Part shown: one piece after another, positions 36,157 through 47,074 of the stretch
Layout of the letters: the number at the start of each line of letters is the position of its first letter
Numbering within the stretch: position 1 is the stretch's first letter
Origin: Jacaranda mimosifolia
Taxonomy: Eukaryota; Streptophyta; Magnoliopsida; Lamiales; Bignoniaceae
Direction of reading: 5' to 3'
Assembly: GCA_018894105.1 (NCBI GenBank)
Contig: CM032128.1
Span: forward strand, 17,217,001 to 17,281,000
DNA length: 64,000 nt
Notes under the pieces: generated by a model
Seen by the model: only the letters and a program-made list of their open reading frames with translations
What the model was told of the DNA's origin: nothing
The model's database searches: none
Made by a program: the position numbers and the translations under genes

Positions 36157-38531
36157 TGTCACGCCCTAAAACCATATCAAACCATGTATAGTAGAAGCGT
36201 GAAATAATCCCAAATAATTGAAACTTAATAGTCCAAACTTATAAGGTTAATTAAGAACTCAAACAAACCTAGTAGCCTCATAACACAAAACTCAAAGTGT
36301 CAATACTTTTTTGAAACTAAAACACAATAAAATCTGTAATAAACAACAAAATTAATGAAATTAAGAGAAACATACTAGTCTACTAAATATTCCAAAACTA
36401 CGTCTTCACTCTTGATTCTCATCATATGTAGGATCCACCTCTTTTCTAGGGCTAGGATCTAAGTCTGCCAGAAGGAAGTTAAAGAAGCAAAAGAAGTGTG
36501 AGTAAAAGAATCAGTGAGTGCCAAGTGTGTGTAAAGCAAGTTTTTAACTTAAAAATCATTTGTACAGAGGAAATTTATTCGAGAAAGCAAAGGTGAAATT
36601 CATAAAATAGTAAAGCAGTAACAGTCAACTAGTTATCAACCAGTTTCATAGACTAACAACTTAAATACGATGATCAACAGTGTTCGTTGCAGCCGATCAA
36701 ACTGTCAGTTACTATTACCAATGCGGGACAACTTGGCATAGTGTAGATGCCCAGGGGGAAATCCCTAGCGTATCGAACGTACTCAGGGAGAAATCCCTAG
36801 CATACGACTGGCACCCAGGGGGTAATCCCTAGCGTGCCACTGACACCCAGGTGGAAATCCCTAGCGTGTCCAGAATAGCCAAACGTCCCACTAGGATGGG
36901 CACTAAACAATTCTCGATACAGATATCTAGTCAATAAATAGTTTGCAGATACCCAAGGGGAAATCCCTAGAGTACCGCTGATATGAGATAAAATAATAAG
37001 CTGACAAGGCAACAATGACAGTATAGGACAACGCAGAATAGTTAGAGGTACAGAGCAGTACAGAATGAAATAGGTAATAGGACAGTAGCAGTAACAGTAA
37101 TCAGTTGATCATTGAATTTAAGTTGCTAGTCTAGAAGCATAAAAAAATCATATAGGTTTTCTTTTATCTAGTATAAAACAAGAAGAAAATATTTCTTTTT
37201 GTCTAGAAAAAAAATAAGGAAAAATATTTCTTTTGTGCACAGTGGAATACGTATAATGCAGTGTAAGTAGGAAACAAGTCACAAGCAATTTGTATAATAG
37301 TATGTATCCTTCTGGGTTTTGAAATATAATAATGTATGGTATTTATAGGTTTAGGCACTCACCTTTGAGATCAATCCTATACGTCAATCTCCTATCTCAT
37401 AATCAATCGAATCAACCGCTGAGTCATCTAATTCATTTATTAAACACTTTAATCACCAATTTAATTGATTAATAAGACAAAACTCACAAGGACTAACCTA
37501 ATGGGTACCAACATCTTGTAGCATCTTGAGACACAACAACCCTATTTAATACTAGGTGATTTTACTCAATAGAACTTCAACCCAACACAATCAACAGACA
37601 TGACCAAAATCCAACAATCAAGTCAAGTTTCATCATTAAGAACTCAAAATCCCAATTTATAAATGTCATTACCTTTAACCAATTATTAAAATTGATTTAC
37701 TAATCTGTCAGATCCCACACATGTATATATACACGTATACATAAAATTACACAGCTGCTAATTTAACCCATCAGAAATAAAAACCCACATGCCCAAAGGT
37801 TGCTCACCCCTCGACCCTTACGGTTTTCCTTACTTTCCTTCTTTTATTTTTTTTCTTCTTTCATAACAAGTCAACAATTACGGCTTTTGTAAATCGTAAA
37901 CCAACACTTGCAACTGAAAAGTGGAGACTTCAAATTCAAAATTAGGCTATTTTTGGTCAAAATTGATGGCTACAAAGAACACACAAATCAATTTCCTTCA
38001 TAATTTCTATCTTGTACCCTCGATTTTCTTCATACATATATGAAATAGGAAAATCAAATGAAGTAAGTTCAATCTTGAATTCCCTTTCCTACTCCCTGCT
38101 ACCGTCTGATGTTTCTGGACACTTTTGTTCTCTGACTTCTCCTTTCTTTCCCCTTTTCCCATTTCTCTCTGCCATTTTTTTTTTTTTTTTGAAAAAAAAC
38201 TGATTGTGTGTGTAGTGTTTTAGGGGAGGTAAGTTTAATGTCTTGTATAGGGTAAGTTGTTTACTTTAGCTGGAACTTTAATTATTAATATCCTAGGAAT
38301 AAGATAACCCTATAATTAATCTGACCACTTTATTTTAATTCCTGAGGTCTCAATTAATAATTCCTAATAACAATATAATTTTAGTATAAGAAAATTGTAA
38401 TATTATTATTTTTGTTTTATCAAATATATGTACATATGTCATCTTTTAACTGATATAGCTATAATAAATAAATTTAATGAAATTATAGGTAAATATAGGA
38501 TAACATAATTATGAAATTCTAAGGCATTACA
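36157..38531 (-). repeat. G2 LTR (2.4 kb)
   Basis: The LTR runs from TGTCACGCCCTAAAA to GGCATTACA. It is homologous to the G1 LTRs in its first 500 bp (for example CCAGAAGGAAGTTAAAGA and AGTGAGTGCCAAGTGTGTG) and last 250 bp, but the middle differs and has no WD40 fragment. It is bounded by a primer-site remnant on the left and a polypurine tract plus pol on the right, so it faces two interiors. It contains a minisatellite and a T18 run near 38169-38190. Confidence 0.83.
36744..36985. repeat. Minisatellite in G2 LTR
   Basis: Five units of about 30-37 bp share CCCAGGGGGAAATCCCTAGC (units near 36744, 36781, 36811, 36844 and 36951). Each contains a small inverted repeat GGG-aaat-CCC. An 80 bp interruption precedes the last unit. 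The G1 LTRs keep only one degenerate unit (near 33878). Confidence 0.85.
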
Positions 38532-38549
38532 TCCCTCCCCCCTTAAAGG
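38532..38549 (-). other. G2 polypurine tract
   Basis: On the minus strand the bases are CCTTTAAGGGGGGAGGGA, directly before the LTR start TGTAATGCC. This identifies 36157-38531 as the 3' LTR of the pol fragment on its right. Confidence 0.8.
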
Positions 38550-38566
38550 AATTTGGTCCCCAAATT

Positions 38567-39265
38567 CTAACCTGGGTTAAGGAAAAGTTCTGGATGATAT
38601 TTTCGCATTTCCCCTTCGCTTTCCCACGTTGCTTCCTCCACGTTGTGGTTTCTGCAGAGAATCTTCACTAATGGGATCTCTCTAGTGCGCAGTTTCTGGA
38701 TTTTTTGGTCTAAAATTTGAATTGGTCTCTCCTTGTACGTCAAATCCTTATGCAGCTGCAAATCCTTTTGCTTAATAATATGCGAAGGGTCTGGGTGATA
38801 CTTCTTTAGTTGTGAAATGTGGAAAACATTATGTATCCCCGTAAGGTTAGGTGGTAAAAGAATTTGATAAGCCACTGCACCAATCCTCTTATCTATCTCA
38901 AAAGGCCCAACGTACCTAGGGTTCAACTTTCCTCCTTTGCCAATCCTTACAAACCCTTTTCTTGGTGATACCTTTAAAAAGACCATATCTCCGACACTAA
39001 ATTCCAATTCTCTTCTCCTGCTATCTGCATAGCTCTTTTGTTGACTTTGTACATTCTTCAGTCTCTACTTAATTAAGTGAACCTTATCAATGGCTTCTTG
39101 TATTATCTCCGGCGTAATTGCTCTCTGATGCCTAAGTGTTATAGGCGCACGATGCTCATCTATGTCCCAATGTAATGGTGATCGGCAATTTCTTCCATAC
39201 AATGCCTCACAAGGTGCCATAGGAATACTTAATTGGTAGCTATTATTGTAGGCAAACTCAATCAA
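38567..39265 (-). pseudogene. G2 chromovirus integrase C-terminus with chromodomain
   Basis: This is one continuous minus frame of about 233 codons, interrupted by a single TAG near 39065. It begins within integrase (IEFAYNNSYQ, EALYGRNCRSPL), passes the GPY/F-type module (VGDMVFLKVSPRKG, NPRYVGPFEI, FHISQLKKYHPDPSH) and ends with the chromodomain tail (PLVKILCRNHNVEEATWE, then EGEMRKYHPELF). These are hallmarks of plant chromoviruses of the Tekay/Del type (family knowledge). The tail is thought to guide integration to particular chromatin. The fragment is cut at 39265, where copia RT of E7 resumes. With only one stop it is much younger than its copia surroundings. Confidence 0.9.
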
Positions 39266-40538
39266 TGGATCCTACTTGCCGTAGTTATATATTATGAGTA
39301 TGAGATATGGCAAATGGATGTGAAAACTGCTTTCCTCAATGGAGACATTGAAGATGAAATGCATATAGAGCAACCACAAGGTTTTATGTCCAAGAGAAAT
39401 GAGCAAAAGGTTTGCAAACTCCAAAGATCTATTTATAGACTCAAATAAGAGTCCCGAAGTTGGAACATACATTTTGACCAAACAATCAAATTGTTTAGCT
39501 GTGTCAGAAATGTATATGAACCATGTGTGTATAACAGGCTAGTGAGAGTAGTATACAAAGTTTATTATGCTTTATGTTAATGATATCCTTCTCATTGGGA
39601 ATGAGGTAGAAATATTAGAGTGCACTAAAGCGTGGTTATCTACACAATTCTCCATGAAGGATTTGAGAGAAGCATTCTACATATTAGGAATATGTATCTA
39701 TAGAGATAGATCTAAGATGATGCTGGGGCTATCCCAAATCCCATACATTGACAAGATATTAAAGAGGTCTAGTGTGGAATAATCCAAGAAGGGACTTTTT
39801 CCCATGGGACATGGCATTCGTCTCTCCAAGTCTATGGCCCCCAAGGCAGAGGAAGAGAAATGAAAGATGTCTCACATACCTTATGCCTTTGCTATTAGTA
39901 GCATAATGTATGTAGTTCAATGTACAAGACCGGATGTGGGACATTCACTAAAGTATTACGAGTAGGTTCCAATCCAATTCGGTGAGAGAAACTAGATGGC
40001 CATAAAAGCAGTCCTTAAGTACTTGAGAAGGACTAAAGACTTGTTTTTGGTATACGACAATAGAGAATTGAAACTAAAGAAGCTTTCGAACTCAAGTTAT
40101 CAATCCGATGCAGATGACCTACAATCTACTTCTAGATTCATATTTTGCCTTAATGGTTGCATTGTGAGTTGGAAGAGTTCCAAAAAAGTACCTCCACCAA
40201 GACAACTACTGAGGTGAAATAATTTGTGGTTTTAAAAACTGCAAAAGAAGGTTTTTGGATAAAAACTTCACCTAAGAGTTGGATGTAGTGCCTAGCGTGC
40301 GTGAGCCTACGGTTGTCTTTGGAAGACAATTAAGGACTTGAGCTAAGATCTCATTAGTAATCCAAACATAGTAAAATGTGTTATCATTTGATATGTGACA
40401 TCAATTGATAGAGACGACAACTGAGTGGACAAAGTTGCCTTAGAAAAGAATTTAGCAAAACTACTATCTAAACCCTTAACACAAAAGGTCTTTGAAGAGC
40501 ATCTTGAGAAGATAGGTCTCAAAACCATGGGGCATTAG
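39266..40538 (+). pseudogene. E7 RT and RNase H, second part
   Basis: This continues the E7 pol after the gypsy nest: GGATCCTACTTGCC onward matches E4 from 14249. RT palm wording is clear ([33 protein letters not shown]). The active-site box reads YVND instead of YVDD near 39572-39583. RNase H from about 40180 is badly eroded, with indels, and the stop TAG is at 40536-40538. It is not functional. Confidence 0.85.
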
Positions 40539-40558
40539 CTTTAGGGCAAGTGAGAGAT

Positions 40559-42738
40559 TGTTGGAATAGTACCCAACAAGCCAATAGGATTAGCCTTCTA
40601 AAACTATTTCCTTGTAAAACAATCTTGATTGAATGATATTCTTTATATGGTCATCTTCATCTTATACTCTTTACTACTTCACTTGCATCTGGATGAAGCC
40701 CCTAGATCACACAAGACTACGGGACTTGGTTAGTTCACTGGGTAGTGATCATGGAATAAGTCTTACACGATCGTGATCTTAAATCTTTTGAGTCGTAGGA
40801 TCTTATGAGATAGGGCTTCTAAGATCCGGATAGACTTGTACTAACAATGCATAAATCCAAGAGTTGGATATTGGTCAATTCCATAAGCAATCATACGAGA
40901 TATGGGTGCATGTTAGTGGATGGTTGTTAGAGAACAAGGTACTGAAGACCCACCGGAGAATCTGCTGGGTAGTTGAAGTAGCCAGTTCTCCAGCTTATGC
41001 TAGTGCATATTATTAGTCCTCTGACCTGAGGATCCATGGTAATCTTGTGTCTAGTCTTCATGCTTTGACTCTTCCTTGACCACTTAGTGGGTCTTTCGGG
41101 TTGAGGTTGCGTATGAGCTACCTGGCATGGATGTTTATGAGATCCAAGATGGAATCCGACTCCTTGCTTTTGTAAAAGGCGAGTGCATCTCCTATGTATT
41201 TTATAATGATCGATTCCAAGAAATCCTTGCGCAAGGTAGTGTGACACTTTAGAATAGGAGTTTTTCCAAGATGAGGTCACATAAGGGAATTGAACATTGA
41301 GAGTAGAAACATAGCATCGAGGCTATTAGGGAGCCGACAAATATCTTTCCCTAGGCCTCTTTCAGAAGATAAGAGACTGAAGGACCATATTTGCATGGTA
41401 TGCGTAGAGCTATAATAGTTCTCTTAAATGTTCATTTTGACCAATTAATTAGGTTTCATGGGCTTGAGGTTGGACATCGACCATGAACATTCGGTACTCT
41501 TCAATTAATGAGATTAATTAAATTGAGTTGATTAGTTTAAAAGTGTTTTACATTAAATTGAATATATCATATTCAAAAGTCACAAGGAGTTGTGAGCCCA
41601 TATCCAATAAATGGTAGAACCTATTACATCAAACACAAAAGCCAATTAGCTTCCTAATTGATGGAGAAAAGATTTTCTAAGTGTTAGAAAAAGTCTCATA
41701 GTGGATAGATTTTGATGTGCCAATTTTGAAGGTCAATTTTGGCTTGATTAATTTAAGTGTTAAATTAATTAATTAATTTAAGGTGTTAAATTAGACCAAT
41801 AATAAGGAGTTAATTATTTGGTGCCAATATGACCATCAATTGGTCAAGTTAACTTAAAGAGTTAAGTTAACAAAATTCAAAATTAAGAGTTAAGCTTGTT
41901 TGACTTAAGAGTTAAGTCAAATGTTAATTAATTAAATTAAAGTGTTTAATTTAATTAATGGGAAGAACACATTTTGGAGGGAAAATTCAAATGAAATGTT
42001 CATTTGAGTTGGCATTTTGCCACATTGGCAAATGCAAGTTAACTGCCCATTTTCCTCATGGGAGGTGTGATGCCACATTAGCATCACACTTTCCAGCCTC
42101 TATATATAGATACATAGATAGATAGAGAAAGAGAGAGAGGGCTGATATTTATGTAAAAGGTGTGAAGAATTAGATTCTCCATCATTCCCTCCAAAATCCT
42201 TGCAAGCATTACATTCATATGTTGAAAGCCTTGCTTTTCCTTCTCCTTTTCACCTAAAATCGGCCTCCTCCATAGCATATCTTTGGCCTTATTCTAGCTT
42301 ACAAGCTAGAGATTTTGGAAGATCTATTTGGTGTGTGGATCATATCAATAGAGGCAAACTACTTTGTTTGCTACGGTTTTGGAGGTCCACTGCACAGAGT
42401 CCGATTTGACAAATTTCTCCAATGAGATCCAAAAGGCTTCTCGGTTTGAATTCTTTTTTGAGAGTTCCTCAAGTGTTCAGTAGCTCCAGTAATTTTTTTG
42501 TGATTTTTGGAGGTGATTTGGTGGACGCAAAAATGGCTCATCTCTTGCTGCGTATTTTCTGGCAGTTTCTGGAACGTTGAAGAGTTCACCTCCATCTCCT
42601 TGGATTTTGCAATTTCAAGGTAATACTCTATCCTAATCTGAATCTCTAGCATGATTTGATCCTAGTTAGCATGTATGCACTAGTTCATTAGGCTTTTTAA
42701 GTTTTTATAATTGGATCCTAGTACCTTACTAGCTTTCA
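40559..42738 (+). repeat. E7 3' LTR
   Basis: The LTR starts TGTTGGAATAGTACCC after the polypurine tract GGGCAAGTGAGAGA (40544-40557) and ends AGCTTTCA. Palindromes include arms GTTAACTTAA (41848-41871) and TTGACTTAA (41900-41920). The TATA-proximal palindrome is at 42065-42089, with CTATATATAG just after at 42099. It agrees closely with the E7 5' LTR. Beyond 42738 lies minus gag of E8, so E7 inserted into E8. Confidence 0.9.
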
Positions 42739-43576
42739 TGCACTTTAATAAAGTATATACTCTTCATATGGGTTGCAAGGTAAGCCTTGGAATTTCTCTT
42801 CCAATGCCCTTGCCGTAATGGAAACAACTAGCTTCGGTTTTAACCTTCTTCTTAACCCTCTCGAAACTTTTCTCGGGTTGCTTCCCTTTCGAGGAATAAG
42901 AACTTCTTTTTCTTACCTCCCTTTCTAGGATATTAAGGCCCTTCGACTTGGAGGAGGATGCAAGCATAAGGGGCTTCTCCTTTTTCATAGTTGTCTCTAT
43001 AGTCACAAGCATATTGATCAATTAATTAATTATAACTTCTTGCTTAGACACATTGAAGTTCATAACGAATTGGTCATACGATGGTGGCAATGACTCTAGG
43101 ATTAAATCTATGTAAAGGTCGTTGTCCATGACCACATCTAACTGTCAAAGCTTCTCGATGAGTCCTATCATCTTGAGGCTATGGTCATGGACATTGGACC
43201 TTTCACTCATCCCTATCCTAAAGAGCACATTTGACAAAGCGAACCTTTCATGTCTATTTTGTACACCATACAACTTTTGTAAGTGTACATATATCTCTCG
43301 TGCATGTTTCATGTGCTCATGAGTCTTTTTGAGCTCATTGGACATGGAGGCCATCATGACACATCTAACTTGAAGATCATTATCTGCAAATTTTGTGAAC
43401 ATTTCATGTTGTTGGTCAGTGACGTCATCACCAAGTGTGTCCATAGGACTTTGATCAAGGACATAAGTTTGCTTTTTAGAGTCAAGAATTATTTTAATGT
43501 TTCTCAACCAATCTTGAAAGTTAAGCCCGATAAGTTTATTACTTTTAAAAATTGATGCGAGTGGATTTATAGCCAT
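42739..43576 (-). pseudogene. E8 copia gag, frame-shifted
   Basis: Minus-strand gag with its start at 43576 (MAINPLASIFKSNKLIG) and a first open block of about 144 codons to 43145. Frames then change and the remnant reaches the knuckle region (CFHYGKGIG, broken by a base loss) near 42790-42830. It would have formed the particle shell and packaged element RNA. It is cut at 42739 by the E7 LTR, at the gag/protease border. E6 may be the rest of this element on the far side of E7. Confidence 0.85.
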
Positions 43577-44027
43577 TTTGGTTGAAAATTTTGAAAATCT
43601 ACAAGAGGCGAAAAAAGAGTATAAGCATGTGATTGAATTTGATATTAAAAACATGTTCATAGTCTTTCAAGCATGTTTTCCTCCCACCATTTTATTAAAT
43701 TCTTCACCCCCAAGAAAAATTTGGGAAATCATATTTCCTAGTAAGAATCAAGATCCTAAAGACTTGTAAATAGAACCCCGTGCCCAGATGTATATCTATG
43801 AGCAATCTAAAGGTACGCAACATTTGCTAATTGCATCTCATGCAATTCTTGATATATTTTGCCTCACCATTTCATGTAGATCCTTAATGGACGACCTCTA
43901 CATTACCGGTGTTAACTCACACCTACCATTCAAACTTTGATTCGACAAGGGCACAACAATATCCCCCATGACCGAGTGTATAATCTATGGGCGTTCTGAA
44001 AACAAAGGTGTATCTCATACAAAGTAG
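43577..44027 (-). other. E8 leader, cut by E9
   Basis: About 450 bp of minus-oriented leader matching 3484-3930 of E1. It ends at 44027 where the E9 LTR begins. The continuation of this leader is not found to the right of E9 within the window. Confidence 0.78.
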
Positions 44028-45177
44028 TGTTGGAATAGTGCCTAACAAGCCAATAAGATTGGCCTTGTAAAGCTTTTTCCTTGTAAAATAATCTTGATTG
44101 AAGGATATTCGTTATATGGCCATCTCCATCTTATGCTCTTTATTTCTTCACTTGTATTTGGATGAAGCCTTTATATCACTCACGACTATGGGACTTGGTT
44201 TAGTGACCATGGAATAAGTCTTACATGATTGTGATCTTAAATCTTCCAAGTCATAGGATCTTACGAGATAGGGCATTTGAGATCCGGATAGACTTATACT
44301 AACGATGCATAAATCCAAAAGTTGGTATTGCCCCATTCCATGAGCAACCGTATGAGATATAAGTGAATGTTAATGGGTGCTTGTTAGAGAATAAGGTACT
44401 GAAGGCTCGCTAGAGAATCCACTAGATAGCCGGAGTGGCAAGTCGGTAGTGGCGAGTTATCCAGCTTACACTTGTGCATATTGTTAGTCATTTGACCTAA
44501 GAATCCATGGTAACCTTGTGTCTGGTCCTCATGTTTTGACTCTTCTTGGACTACTTAGGGGGTCTTTCGGGTTGAGGTTAGGTATGAGCTACTTGGCATG
44601 GAGGTTTGTGAGATCCAAGATGGAATTCAACTCTTCACGTTTGTGAAGGGCGAGTGCATCTCCTATATATTTTATAATGATTGATTCCAAAAAAATTCGC
44701 AAGGTGGTATGACAATTTGGAAAAAGAGTTTTTCAAAGATGAGGTCTCACAAGGGAATCGAACATTAGAAATAGAGACATAGTATTGAGGCTATTAGGAA
44801 ATCGACAAATATCTTGCCCTAGGCTCTTTTGGGAGATATGAGATGGAAAAACCGTATTTACATGGTACGGGTAGAGCTATAATAGTTTTCCAAAAGCATT
44901 CATTTTGGTCAATTAGTTGGGTTCCATGGGCTTGAGGTTGGGCATCGACCATGGAGATTGGGTACTATTCAATTAATGAGATTAATTGAATTGAGTCAAT
45001 TAGTTTAAAAGTTATTTTGAAGTGTTCACCATCACAACCTTGGAAATTTACTTTTTGAGGTAATTCTCCTACTAAATTTGAATCCCTAATACGATTAGAT
45101 CCTTGGAGGCTGTAAGCACTAGTTATTTTGAGCTTTTAAAGTTTGATAATTAGATCTTAGTGGCTTACGAACCTTCA
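44028..45177 (+). repeat. E9 5' LTR with about 1 kb internal deletion
   Basis: The LTR starts TGTTGGAATAGTGCC and ends CCTTCA. Between about 45013 and 45017 the sequence jumps from TAGTTTAAAAGTTATTTT (left arm of the first palindrome) to GAAGTGTTCACCATCAC, which is U5 in other copies (compare 57655). The palindrome chain, the TATA region and most of R are gone, so the copy has no promoter. Confidence 0.87.
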
Positions 45178-45179
45178 AG

Positions 45180-45192
45180 TGGTATCAGAGCC
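45180..45192 (+). other. E9 primer binding site
   Basis: TGGTATCAGAGCC, an unmutated initiator-Met-type site, lies two bases after the LTR end. Confidence 0.85.
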
Positions 45193-47074
45193 TAAATCGT
45201 GCTTAGATTTTGATTTTTGTTCATGATTGATTCATGTGATGGATTGATCAAAATCACCAATTCTCAATTCATATGATGTTCTGTGTGGCTCCTTGATTGA
45301 TGAATTGAAAAATTACTAATATATGTTTTAAGTGTTAATTCATATTATTAGTATGTTTTAATTCATAGATTTTAATATTAAATATTGATTTAGTATTAAT
45401 TGATGTTATATATTGATATAGCATGTTAAATCTGACCTTAATATGTTTTGTTCATTTTTGGATCTAATTCGATTGGAGTTTTGTTAGAGAGTTTTGAAGA
45501 ATGTGATTCTTACTTAAACTAGTTTTTTGAAGCTTGATTGAACACTTGAATTTCCACTTTTAAAAGTTGTTTTGAATATGGAAATTCTATCTAAAATGTG
45601 TGATGACATGTTTAGGAGACATTCTAAAGTTTTTGGTGCATAAAAGTTAAGCCAAAAATGAGGTAGCTCGATCCTATAGCAAAACCGTGTAGCCTGCTGT
45701 GCATGGCTAGGCGCTGGCCGGGCAGCTTGCCCAACCCGTGTTGCAGTGAACTATTGGCCAAGGATGAGCTTTGACCTAATTTTTATGTCTCATTTGATGC
45801 TCAAAGTAGTATTGCATCACACATAGAAGGTGCACACATGTTGTGCAAGTATTCAATAAAATGTTTGAAATTTTTCCAAGCTCCTTAAATCTTGTTAAAG
45901 TTAATCTCCATATGTTGCATAAGTGTTATGCATGACCAATTATTTGTTAATTTGATTAGCATTTAATTGAATTATTTGTTAATTCTAGATTTGTTTATTG
46001 CTCATTTAATTGTTGAATGGATGATCAATGAATGGGGATGATCATGTGCCTTTAATATTGATTTTATTTGTTTTAAGTTGTTGAAAAGGGTCGTATTAAA
46101 TTAGGGCTTGCATGCATCTTTATTTTTATCTTATAAATGTTATGAGAGTGGAATCACTAGGAGTGATGATTTCTTTCTCATGTAAAAGTTACATGGAGCA
46201 AATGAGATCATGGAGGCATGGAGACTTTTGAAGACCTATGAATGTATGGGATACATTTATGTAATAGCTAGATTTAACCAACCCACTTAAAATCAACTAG
46301 GTGGTGCACCTATGGCTTTAATGCACCACTTGGTTAGGCTCACGGTCATCCCACCCAATGAGCATAGTAGGTCCATTTACTTATTTATGTTTTCCATATC
46401 CCATTGATGTATGAAATGCATGATGAGATCTTTGCAAGCAAAAACCTTCCACTTAGAAAGTGTAAGTGCTTTTCAAATATTCAGTCAAAATAGAAACAAA
46501 TTAAAAGAGTTTTAATTAATTCAAGCCTTCTACCAATAGTATGTGGCATGATGATGCTACCACCTTTCTATGATATGCATCCGGTTACGGGGTTCACACT
46601 TAGGTGGAAAGCTGTGACCATATACTTTGTATGAGAGTCACCTTTGTTTTAAGAATGCCCAGACATTATACACTTGGTCACGGGGGATGATGTGGTACCC
46701 GTCTCGAATTAAAGTCTAATTGGTAGGTTTGACTTAACACCGAGTAGTGTAGAGGTCGTCCATTAAGGGATCTACATGAAATGGTGAGGCAAAATCTATC
46801 AAGAATTGCATGAGATGCAGTTAGAAAATGTTGCTTACCTTTAGATTGCTCGTGGATATACATCCGGTCACGGGGGTCTACTTGCAAGCCTTTAGGATCT
46901 TGATTTTCACTAAGAAATATGATTTCTTGAATTCTTCTTGGGGGTGAAGAATTTGATAAAATAGTAGGAGGAAAACATGCTTCAAAGACCATAAACATGT
47001 TTTTAATATCAAATTCAATCACATGCTTATTCTCTTTTTTTGTCTCTTGTAGATTTTTGAAATCTTCAATTAAA
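45193..47074 (+). other. E9 leader
   Basis: About 1.88 kb colinear with E1 and E7. It has a GC-rich patch at 45680-45750 (GGCTAGGCGCTGGCCGGGC, then GGGCAGCTTGCCC as a near palindrome). I see no gene. Confidence 0.8.

Larger units (their letters stand above)
20339..42738 (+). mobile_element. E7 Ty1/copia element interrupted by a gypsy nest
   Basis: This is a full-span plus copia element. It has a 5' LTR missing its first 60 bp or so, a primer site, a 1.96 kb leader and gag-pol down to RT at 26939. A 12.3 kb gypsy nest follows (26940-39265), then the rest of RT and RNase H, a polypurine tract and a 3' LTR ending at 42738. Bases up to TTTTCACCGGTC and from GGATCCTACTTGCC are adjacent in E4 apart from about 19 bp, which proves the two halves were one element. 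Confidence 0.88.
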
